From contig JBJYWI010000012.1 of the NCBI GenBank assembly GCA_046259385.1, positions 1 through 24,619 on the forward strand: a stretch of DNA of 24,619 bases. Reading direction: 5' to 3'. Shown one piece after another: positions 15,890-22,522 of the stretch. Made by a program: the position numbers and the translations under genes. A model generated the notes under the pieces. The model saw only the letters and a list, made by a program, of their open reading frames with translations. It had not been told where the DNA came from and did no database searches. Numbering within the stretch: the stretch's first letter is position 1; each line of letters opens with the position of its first letter. The DNA comes from CAVWDI01 sp046259385 (lineage in GTDB: Bacteria; Chloroflexota; Anaerolineae; Anaerolineales; UBA4823).

Positions 15890-17164
15890 TCATTCTCTCA
15901 TATGCAAATTTTTCGCCGCGACAAAAGATAAACCTTTTTTCGTTAAAGCTTCTGCGGTACGGTTTGTAGCTTCAAATTTATCCAAAAAATTGTTTGTTAG
16001 ATTATCCCAAGCACCTGAAGCGATAATTTCTTCTTTTTCTCGGAAATAATCCAAAATATCGGAAGGATAATCCCTTTCTTTTTCAATATCCGGCTCACAT
16101 CCCTCGTGTTTTGCAGATATATTAGCAACATGATCAGCGATTTCCAAAAGTTCATCTCTACGGTTATAAGGTTGGCGTACGATATTCTTCCAGGTTTCTG
16201 TTATATGATGCTCAAATCGGACCACATTTTCGAAACCGAGCATTTTTCTGATCTGAGCGGTGATTTCCATCGTTTCATTGTTTATTGAATTGCTCCAGTT
16301 GAATCCAATTAATGGAGAAGAACCATCGTCTCTTGAAAATAATTTTGCACCAATTAAAGTCCATAGAGCAGCGTAAGGATTGTCGTTTCCCATGAAAACA
16401 GAAATTTTAAACTGGATATCAACCCCAATCCTAAATAATAAATAACCAAGCAAAACAGTGCCTGGGTTAACATTTAATACCTGCTGAACACCGTAATTTG
16501 TAAAGTAATAAAGGAACTCATCTATCCATTTCAGAGCGTATTCATTGGGTTGCCCAACACCTCCAAAATACCCAGTTATTGTTTCTGGTCCCCCCAGGTG
16601 AATATTTGAACCATCTGTCCCCTTGGTGTCCAGCGTCTCAACATACGAAGCTCCAATTACCTGCATAGCCGCTGCAACAGCGACCAGATCCCCGTCAGTT
16701 TCTTGTTCCTTCATTTTCCGAACACGAATATATCTAGCTGGCATCAACTTCTTTTCTAGTATAGATCGTTCAGCTATCTTGATTAGCCATGGAAAATATT
16801 GGAGTGCGCTGATCTCTAATGTTACGGCAAAATCATCTTTGAATACATACCGCTCGATTTCTTTCCCTAATAGATTTTCACGGTATTCTGGGATGCTGAT
16901 AAATTGTCCTTGATCTCGCTTTTTAATTAACCAATCCAAGTCTTTCAAATAATCCGGATTTTGCGATCGCACCTTATTTATCAGATTAGGCAAATAACGA
17001 GCTTCTTCCGCTTTTTGATTAATTTCATCCGGAGTTCCATATTTTGAAACTACTTCTAAAAATCTATCAATCGGAATAATTTCCCGACCAGTAAATAACT
17101 CGTTTATTTGATTCAGGCGATCTACCGGAATTTTCATTATTTCATGGAGATTCTCTTGCTTCAC
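15890..17164 (-). CDS. Conserved-looking hypothetical protein between panB and the dehydrogenase
   Basis: I do not recognise this 424-residue protein. It starts with GTG at 17164, supported by a strong Shine-Dalgarno sequence (GGAGG, 4 nt spacing). It has no signal peptide, no membrane segment and no P-loop. Residues about 1-130 are helical and charged. The centre (about 165-300) alternates short hydrophobic strands with Gly/Asp turns (VETLDTKGTDGSNIHLGG, TGYFGGVGQPNEYALKW, QQVLNVNPGTVLLGY) in a way that suggests a TIM-barrel-like enzyme. A conserved-looking polar motif FNWSNSINNETMEITAQ and a helical C-terminus with EHHITETWK follow. I considered a corrinoid mutase-type barrel but saw no diagnostic motif. 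It lies 36 nt after panB and 36 nt before the dehydrogenase, so it probably works with them. Confidence 0.7.
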   Translation of the reverse strand: MKQENLHEIMKIPVDRLNQINELFTGREIIPIDRFLEVVSKYGTPDEINQKAEEARYLPNLINKVRSQNPDYLKDLDWLIKKRDQGQFISIPEYRENLLGKEIERYVFKDDFAVTLEISALQYFPWLIKIAERSILEKKLMPARYIRVRKMKEQETDGDLVAVAAAMQVIGASYVETLDTKGTDGSNIHLGGPETITGYFGGVGQPNEYALKWIDEFLYYFTNYGVQQVLNVNPGTVLLGYLLFRIGVDIQFKISVFMGNDNPYAALWTLIGAKLFSRDDGSSPLIGFNWSNSINNETMEITAQIRKMLGFENVVRFEHHITETWKNIVRQPYNRRDELLEIADHVANISAKHEGCEPDIEKERDYPSDILDYFREKEEIIASGAWDNLTNNFLDKFEATNRTAEALTKKGLSFVAAKNLHMRE

Positions 17165-17200
17165 GATTCCTCCAGAATGATTTCTTTTAGCAATTTTCTG

Positions 17201-18055
17201 TTATTTCAGTAGGTCCTTTAATTCTGAATACTCGTTATCTTTAATTTTGAAATAATTTTCCGGCTGCGGGAACGAATGATCAGATACTTCTTTTACGTAT
17301 TGCTCTAAACCTTTCAGAATCACATCCCCAGCATTTCCATAGACTTTCGCCATCCGCGGTTTGAATTTTGGATACAAACCAAACATATCATGATAAATCA
17401 ACAATTGCCCATGGGCATCTGGACCTGATCCTAAACTCATTATTATGCAATTATCTGATCTTTCTGTTATCAATTTGCACACCCGGTCCGGAACCATTTC
17501 AAGCAGTATACAAATCGCGCCTGCAGTTTCAAGCGCTTTTGCATCATCTATTATCTTTTTGGCTTGCTGTGCACCCCTGCCCTGTACCCGAAATCCTCCA
17601 AGCGCACTGACACTTTGCGGTGTCAATCCAAGATGACCAAATGCTGGTATTCCAGCGTCGACAATGCCTTTGATACGATTTGCCATTTCAGCTCCCCCTT
17701 CCAATTTTATAGCATCGCAACCCGCTTCAGCCATAAATCGTCCCGCATTGCGAATAGCTGTTTCAACACTCGGCTGGTAACTCATATAAGGCATATCGCC
17801 GATTAGAAATACATTTGGTGCACCTCTCCTCACTGCCTGTGTGTGCCGGATCATATCATCCATTGTCACAGGCAAAGTAGAATCATATCCCAACATCGTC
17901 ATCCCCAAACTGTCCCCTACCAGGATCATATCTATGCCAGCTTGTTCCTGCAAATAAGCAGTCGGGTAATCGTAACAAGTTAACCACGAGATTGGTTCTT
18001 TGTTATTCACTTTTTCAAAAAGAGATGAAATTGTTACTTTTTTTGGAGTGTTCAT
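17201..18055 (-). CDS. panB: 3-methyl-2-oxobutanoate hydroxymethyltransferase (ketopantoate synthase)
   Basis: Transfers a hydroxymethyl group from 5,10-methylene-THF to 2-oxoisovalerate, giving ketopantoate for pantothenate/CoA synthesis. It is 284 aa long, normal size. Metal- and substrate-binding residues are D48 (LVGDSLGM), D87 (IGDMPYMSYQ), K117 and E119 (IKLEGGAEM) and the catalytic E186 (LEMVPD). The C-terminal loop reads SLGSGPDAHGQ where classical PanB has IGAGxxxDGQ, a modest deviation. The ribosome-binding site AAGGAT lies before the ATG. It is the first gene of a three-gene unit and sits just downstream of the acs operon terminator. No panC or panD is in the window. A PanB-like enzyme of other specificity is the main alternative. 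Confidence 0.88.
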   Translation of the reverse strand: MNTPKKVTISSLFEKVNNKEPISWLTCYDYPTAYLQEQAGIDMILVGDSLGMTMLGYDSTLPVTMDDMIRHTQAVRRGAPNVFLIGDMPYMSYQPSVETAIRNAGRFMAEAGCDAIKLEGGAEMANRIKGIVDAGIPAFGHLGLTPQSVSALGGFRVQGRGAQQAKKIIDDAKALETAGAICILLEMVPDRVCKLITERSDNCIIMSLGSGPDAHGQLLIYHDMFGLYPKFKPRMAKVYGNAGDVILKGLEQYVKEVSDHSFPQPENYFKIKDNEYSELKDLLK

Positions 18056-18091
18056 TTTTTTATCCTTAAAAACGAAAAAAATCTATTTTTA

Positions 18092-18118
18092 TTTATATGT
18101 TCTTAAGTTAACCATCAA
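18092..18118 (-). promoter_or_regulatory. Possible promoter of the panB operon
   Basis: On the - strand TTGATG (18113-18118), then 15 nt, then TATAAA (18092-18097). The spacing is shorter than ideal. Its position, directly after the acs terminator and 36 nt before the panB start, is right for an independent promoter. Confidence 0.35.
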
Positions 18119-18122
18119 TTTC

Positions 18123-18160
18123 AAAAAAAGACGCATCAACCATTTTACAGTTTATGCGCC
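18123..18160 (-). terminator. Intrinsic terminator of the acs operon
   Basis: On the - strand a stem formed by GGCGCATAAA and TTGATGCGTC (18130-18160; seven continuous pairs including one G-T, one mismatch, then two more) is followed directly by seven T (18129-18123). It lies 38 nt past the acsE stop and before the panB promoter region. Confidence 0.8.
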
Positions 18161-18197
18161 TTCTATTTATGGATTTTAAATATTCCTTGATTGCTTG

Positions 18198-19121
18198 TTA
18201 TTGTTCTAAAAATCCATCGGCATAAATTACTTTATTCAATAAAATCTGACTGGTCTTCCATATTGCGACCTGGTCTGGATCACTCATATCAAAATCTTCG
18301 GGCTTCGGTTCTTCCATTTCTCGAATTCTATCAGCAATCTTCAAATATACTTTGCCAATCGGTGTGCTTTCATCCCTTTCCTCAATAATTCGGATTGTTT
18401 CCTTCAGCTTTTCATCAAAAGGATCAGCAATCATCATTTGCAAATCCACCCCCATTAACATTGCACAATAAACCCGGTTTATTAACGACCTGTTTTTTTC
18501 TGGGACTGAGTTTGAGACATTAGACATACCAATAGATATTTGGGGAGGTGGGTCCCAAGCATATTGCAGAGTTCTTACCGCCTCTACCAATTCCGGGCCA
18601 TATTCCTGACAACCAGAGACAGTTAAGACCAGCGGGTCGATAATTAGATCTTGAATTGGGAAATCAATCTCCAGCGCCCGTGGTATCAATTGTTCCAGAG
18701 CGATTGTTACCCTTTCATCCGCACTGACCGGAATCCCGCTTTTTCCCATAGTTAATGCTATTAATTTTGCATTATACTTTTTTGCCAAAGCGGGTACTTT
18801 CTCCAACCTCTCCGGTTCCGCAGAAGTAGAATTTACAATTGGTTGCGCTTTTGTAACCGTTCTCAATCCGGCTTCTATCCCCATAACATTTGTGCTGTCA
18901 AAACTTAAGGGAACATCAACAACCGTTTCCAACGACTCCACCATCCAAGGAAATACTTCCTCCCAATCTTTTTTCCTTGGTCCAAGGTTGATATCAATCG
19001 CTGATGCGCCTGCTTCAACCTGTCGAGTTGCCAAATCCATAAAAAATTCCCTGTCGCGGTTTTTTAGCGCCTCCTTCACTTTGTTTGAAATGATATGAAT
19101 ATTCTCTCCAATAATATACAT
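18198..19121 (-). CDS. acsE: AcsE, methyl-THF:corrinoid iron-sulfur protein methyltransferase
   Basis: Moves the methyl group from 5-methyltetrahydrofolate to Co(I) of the AcsCD corrinoid protein, linking the methyl and carbonyl branches of the Wood-Ljungdahl pathway. It has a TIM-barrel pterin-binding fold. The pterin-site residues align with the Moorella enzyme: D75 (SFDSTN), N97 (IVNSTS), D162 (IIDPL) and N201 (GMSNVSN) against D75, N96, D160 and N199. At 307 aa it is longer than Moorella AcsE (262 aa); the excess appears to be a charged segment near 250-285 before the usual C-terminal helix. The ribosome-binding site AGGAAGG precedes the ATG. It is the last gene of the acs operon, 19 nt after acsV, and is followed by a strong terminator. 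Confidence 0.94.
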   Translation of the reverse strand: MYIIGENIHIISNKVKEALKNRDREFFMDLATRQVEAGASAIDINLGPRKKDWEEVFPWMVESLETVVDVPLSFDSTNVMGIEAGLRTVTKAQPIVNSTSAEPERLEKVPALAKKYNAKLIALTMGKSGIPVSADERVTIALEQLIPRALEIDFPIQDLIIDPLVLTVSGCQEYGPELVEAVRTLQYAWDPPPQISIGMSNVSNSVPEKNRSLINRVYCAMLMGVDLQMMIADPFDEKLKETIRIIEERDESTPIGKVYLKIADRIREMEEPKPEDFDMSDPDQVAIWKTSQILLNKVIYADGFLEQ

Positions 19122-19140
19122 TTGTGACCTTCCTTATCAA

Positions 19141-21084
19141 TCAGGTTTTATTAATTTCTTCTCTTGTTTTCATTACTGTTGGAAAAAGGGTCAAATCGGT
19201 GTGCGGCAAAAATAAAGCCGACATAAAGGCTTCGTAAAAAGTGTTATCCGCGGATAATTCGATATAAGTCATCCGATTTGCGATATTTTGTATCCGCTTT
19301 AGAGCTTTAGAGTCAAGTAAAGCATAATAAGAACCTTTTACGGATGTGTTTCCCAAAAAATTAAATCTTTCCCATGGCATATCCGGTAGCAAACCTATTT
19401 CAATCGCCTTCTCGATGTTTATATATTTCCCGAAAGAACCTCCAATCAGCATTTGTTCTGTAACCTCCAATGGAACTCCAACGCCTTGCGCCAGAACCTG
19501 ATAGCCCGCAAAAATTGCACCTTTAGCTCTTATCAGATTATCAATGTCCACTGCAGTTATCACAATATCATTATTTGTTTGCGATTGATCTTTCCAGACA
19601 ACTACATATTCCATTCCATGTTCGCCTTCTCGAACACGGGCTGTGTTTAAACCCGATTTTATATTTCCGGCTTTATCAACTATTCCAGTCATAAACATTT
19701 CTGCCAGAAGGGAAATCAACCCGCTTCCACAAATCCCGCTAGGCTTTATCCCACCAATAACCCTGATTGTTGGATCAAAGGTTGAACCATTAATCCACAC
19801 TTCTTCAATTGCGCCTTTTGTGGCTCGCATTCCGTCTAATACCCCCGCTCCTTCGAATGCAGGACCCGCTGAACAGGCACAAGTCACTAACCATTCATTC
19901 GAGCCCAATACAATTTCACCATTCGTCCCCACATCCATAAATAATGTCGTCTTGGATGTATCATCCATACCGGATGAATAAACGCCGGCCGTAATGTCAG
20001 AACCTACATAACTGGCAACACCTGGCAGACAAATAATAGTTGCTTCAGGATGAATATTCAGACCCACTTCTCGTGATGTAAAAAATGGCAGTTCGTTTAC
20101 AGCTGTAACAAAGGGTGAAAGCCTTATGCTAATCGCTGGAATGCCTAAAAACAGGTGCATCATGGTGCTGTTGCCAGAGATTGTTGCTTTTACAATACCT
20201 GATGGACTGCAAGAGCCTCCCTTAATTCTTTTACAGGCTGTGTCAATTAACTCATTGATGGTTGTCAGCACCAAAGAACGCAACTCCTGAGCGCCATTTT
20301 CCTTGGTAGAATAAACTATTCTCGAGATTATATCTTCCCCTCTGGTAATTTGCTGGTTATATTCAGAAAGTTGCGCGGTTACTTTCCCATTTAATAGGTC
20401 AACCAACCAAACAGTAACTGTTGTCGTTCCAATATCAATTGCGACCCCCCATAATGGGGTATCTTTTTTAACCTGCCCGGGTATTAAATCTATCAATCTC
20501 GCGCATTCATCTCCGTTTCTTCCAAATGAGTCCGCATCCAGAATCGCAGTAACTTTCCAATTAGCTGAACGAAGTATATCTCCTATCTGGCGGTATTGAT
20601 TCAGAGAAATATCGATGTCTTGAAAACCATGATCACGCCTTATAGCTGCTTTTAGTCGGTTTGTATCATCGGTCTGATCCTCCATATTTGGAGGGGTCAT
20701 TTCGGTATATATTCTTCGAATTGATTGAACCGATGCTGCATCATAATTTGCTGGAACTTGTATTTCAGATACGGTTTTGTCTGTTGTTAATATCCGCTCG
20801 ATCTTCTCTTGAGGGGGAACTGATACAGAAAGGTCGCTTTCTATCACCGTCTGGCAGGCAAGGGCTAATCCTTTCTCAATATCTGTCTTTGAAAGCCTTA
20901 ATACACTGCGACGGCGCACTGTTCCTGATAAAACATTAACTGCGCACCGTCCGCATCTACCCTGCCCGCCGCAGGGTTGAGTAATTTCGACCCCGGCCAA
21001 TCTCGCCGCCTCCGAAATTAAACTCCCACTCTGAACTTCAATGGGTTCGGACGCGGAATCAAATTTAATTTTATAAATAGACAT
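19141..21084 (-). CDS. acsV: RACo, ATP-dependent reductive activator of the corrinoid iron-sulfur protein
   Basis: Rescues AcsCD when its cobalamin drifts to Co(II), using ATP to push an electron uphill to Co(I). It is 647 aa, the normal length. The N-terminal [2Fe-2S] ferredoxin domain has C38, C44, C47 and C77 (QPCGGQGRCGRC, ACQT). A linker region spans about 90-205. The ASKHA-fold ATPase part begins around residue 213 with VAIDIGTTTVTVWLVD and continues with GNSTMMHLFLG and DVGTNGEIVLG (DUF4445/RACo type). The start lies 50 nt after acsC, with a 12-bp perfect palindrome (21089-21100) in the gap overlapping the ribosome-binding region. Its place inside the acs operon makes AcsCD the likely target rather than a different corrinoid protein. 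Confidence 0.92.
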   Translation of the reverse strand: MSIYKIKFDSASEPIEVQSGSLISEAARLAGVEITQPCGGQGRCGRCAVNVLSGTVRRRSVLRLSKTDIEKGLALACQTVIESDLSVSVPPQEKIERILTTDKTVSEIQVPANYDAASVQSIRRIYTEMTPPNMEDQTDDTNRLKAAIRRDHGFQDIDISLNQYRQIGDILRSANWKVTAILDADSFGRNGDECARLIDLIPGQVKKDTPLWGVAIDIGTTTVTVWLVDLLNGKVTAQLSEYNQQITRGEDIISRIVYSTKENGAQELRSLVLTTINELIDTACKRIKGGSCSPSGIVKATISGNSTMMHLFLGIPAISIRLSPFVTAVNELPFFTSREVGLNIHPEATIICLPGVASYVGSDITAGVYSSGMDDTSKTTLFMDVGTNGEIVLGSNEWLVTCACSAGPAFEGAGVLDGMRATKGAIEEVWINGSTFDPTIRVIGGIKPSGICGSGLISLLAEMFMTGIVDKAGNIKSGLNTARVREGEHGMEYVVVWKDQSQTNNDIVITAVDIDNLIRAKGAIFAGYQVLAQGVGVPLEVTEQMLIGGSFGKYINIEKAIEIGLLPDMPWERFNFLGNTSVKGSYYALLDSKALKRIQNIANRMTYIELSADNTFYEAFMSALFLPHTDLTLFPTVMKTREEINKT

Positions 21085-21134
21085 ACATAGAAAGCTTTCT
21101 CAAATTTGTTGTTACAAAGCCAGCTTACTCCATT

Positions 21135-22469
21135 CTAAACCAATACCTGTTTCATAAACTTAGGTATGTCTACCGCTTCACGAGGACCGACATTAATTTC
21201 CCAATCTGGTAATTCCTCTTCCAATTCTCCAGAGAGAACTGCAGTATGACCAGGGATTACAAGTTTTCTATTGTTTATCTTTTCTGTCAGATTAAATTCC
21301 TTAACTGATTTAGCGATCCTTTCAGCATCAAATTTTCCAGCTGCCCAGGCTGTTAACACACTCATTCCTTCCGAATCAGTAACTAACAGCCATGCTGGAT
21401 TTCCTGAACTCTCTACTTCATTTGCAACACTGAAATATGTGATGCTGAAGTTCGTCGTCACTAAAACTGGATCATCAGGTGTTGGATCATTTATTTCATA
21501 TAATCCTGGTTTTACCTGAATAGGTTTTTGAGGATCAGTGAAAATGTTTTCCCGCAATACAAGCAGAGGATAAGCTGTTTCTGGTGAGAAATTATCCATA
21601 ATGATAAAGCTACCATATTTTCCAATCGCCTGGGCAGCCAGACTTACTTCCAGTGCTGGATCCCTTACATCACCGGGTATACTCAGAATTGGATAACCTA
21701 GCGGTCTGAAATTTTTCTTCAATGCCAACCGTCGAATCAATGTATTTGCATGCAATGTCCCGTAAAATCCTCTTTGCTCCGGAGAAAGGACAATATCCTT
21801 CACACCAGTTTCCTGGATTTTCTTAGACAAATCAACCATTTCATCAATTGTATCCGCTTTTACTGCAACCGGTAATCCATTACTTACTGCTATCTGCGCC
21901 ATTGCTTGCCAGTTATCGTGATCAGCAAAACAAATTAAAGGTTTTTCGTCATCGGAAAGATTCTCAATTCCCTTCTCTACCTCTTCCGGTTCACCAATCA
22001 GAATTAGAGGTAATTTACTGTTTTCTCGGATTATCTTAATCATCCCGGCAAAATTTCCGCCATTGGACTGGACTGCAAATCCGCCCATTGTTAGATCGAT
22101 TCCGACATATTCCACTTTGTAGGCATCCACTTCCGAAACTTTTTTCTTCACTTCTTCTTCAGATTGGCTGTCATAAATCCTTAAAAACAGTCCTGGTCGA
22201 TTATAAAATGTTTTTTCATGCCTGAATAAAACAACTTCATTGCCAGCTTTAACTTCATATCCATTCGATTTAATTGATAATGGTCTGACAGGTGGCGCAG
22301 CCGCTTCAGAAAGTTGTTCGGTTGCCTCTTCGCTTACATGAGGGCATAAATCCAGCTCAACCTGCTTCGCGGCTAACTTCATTGCAAATGCAAGACATGT
22401 AGGAAATCCACAATCCTTGCAGTTTGTTTGCGGAAGCAGTTTGTAAATTTGAATTCCTGATAACGCCAT
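21135..22469 (-). CDS. acsC: AcsC, corrinoid iron-sulfur protein large subunit
   Basis: The large (gamma) subunit of the CFeSP that carries the methyl group on cobalamin between AcsE and acetyl-CoA synthase. It is 444 aa against about 446 in Moorella. The N-terminal [4Fe-4S] domain has C17, C20, C25 and C42 (TNCKDCGFPTC, then LCPH). The central TIM-barrel-like domain follows. The C-terminal cobalamin-binding domain has TTNFSITYF and LVTDSEGMSVLTAWAAG (about 345-400). The ribosome-binding site GGAG lies 8-9 nt before the ATG. It begins 53 nt after the fused acsB::acsD gene and presumably pairs with the AcsD part of that fusion, since no separate acsD is in the window. Confidence 0.95.
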   Translation of the reverse strand: MALSGIQIYKLLPQTNCKDCGFPTCLAFAMKLAAKQVELDLCPHVSEEATEQLSEAAAPPVRPLSIKSNGYEVKAGNEVVLFRHEKTFYNRPGLFLRIYDSQSEEEVKKKVSEVDAYKVEYVGIDLTMGGFAVQSNGGNFAGMIKIIRENSKLPLILIGEPEEVEKGIENLSDDEKPLICFADHDNWQAMAQIAVSNGLPVAVKADTIDEMVDLSKKIQETGVKDIVLSPEQRGFYGTLHANTLIRRLALKKNFRPLGYPILSIPGDVRDPALEVSLAAQAIGKYGSFIIMDNFSPETAYPLLVLRENIFTDPQKPIQVKPGLYEINDPTPDDPVLVTTNFSITYFSVANEVESSGNPAWLLVTDSEGMSVLTAWAAGKFDAERIAKSVKEFNLTEKINNRKLVIPGHTAVLSGELEEELPDWEINVGPREAVDIPKFMKQVLV

Positions 22470-22522
22470 ATCTAATCTCCATTGTGGATCTATTTATTTT
22501 GTTGAATGTTTCAGCACTTTTC

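Noticed and set aside
15890..17164. Glutamate mutase E / aminomutase-like assignment for the 424-aa protein
   Set aside because: I could not align the characteristic segments of those B12 enzymes; only a general barrel-like pattern is shared.
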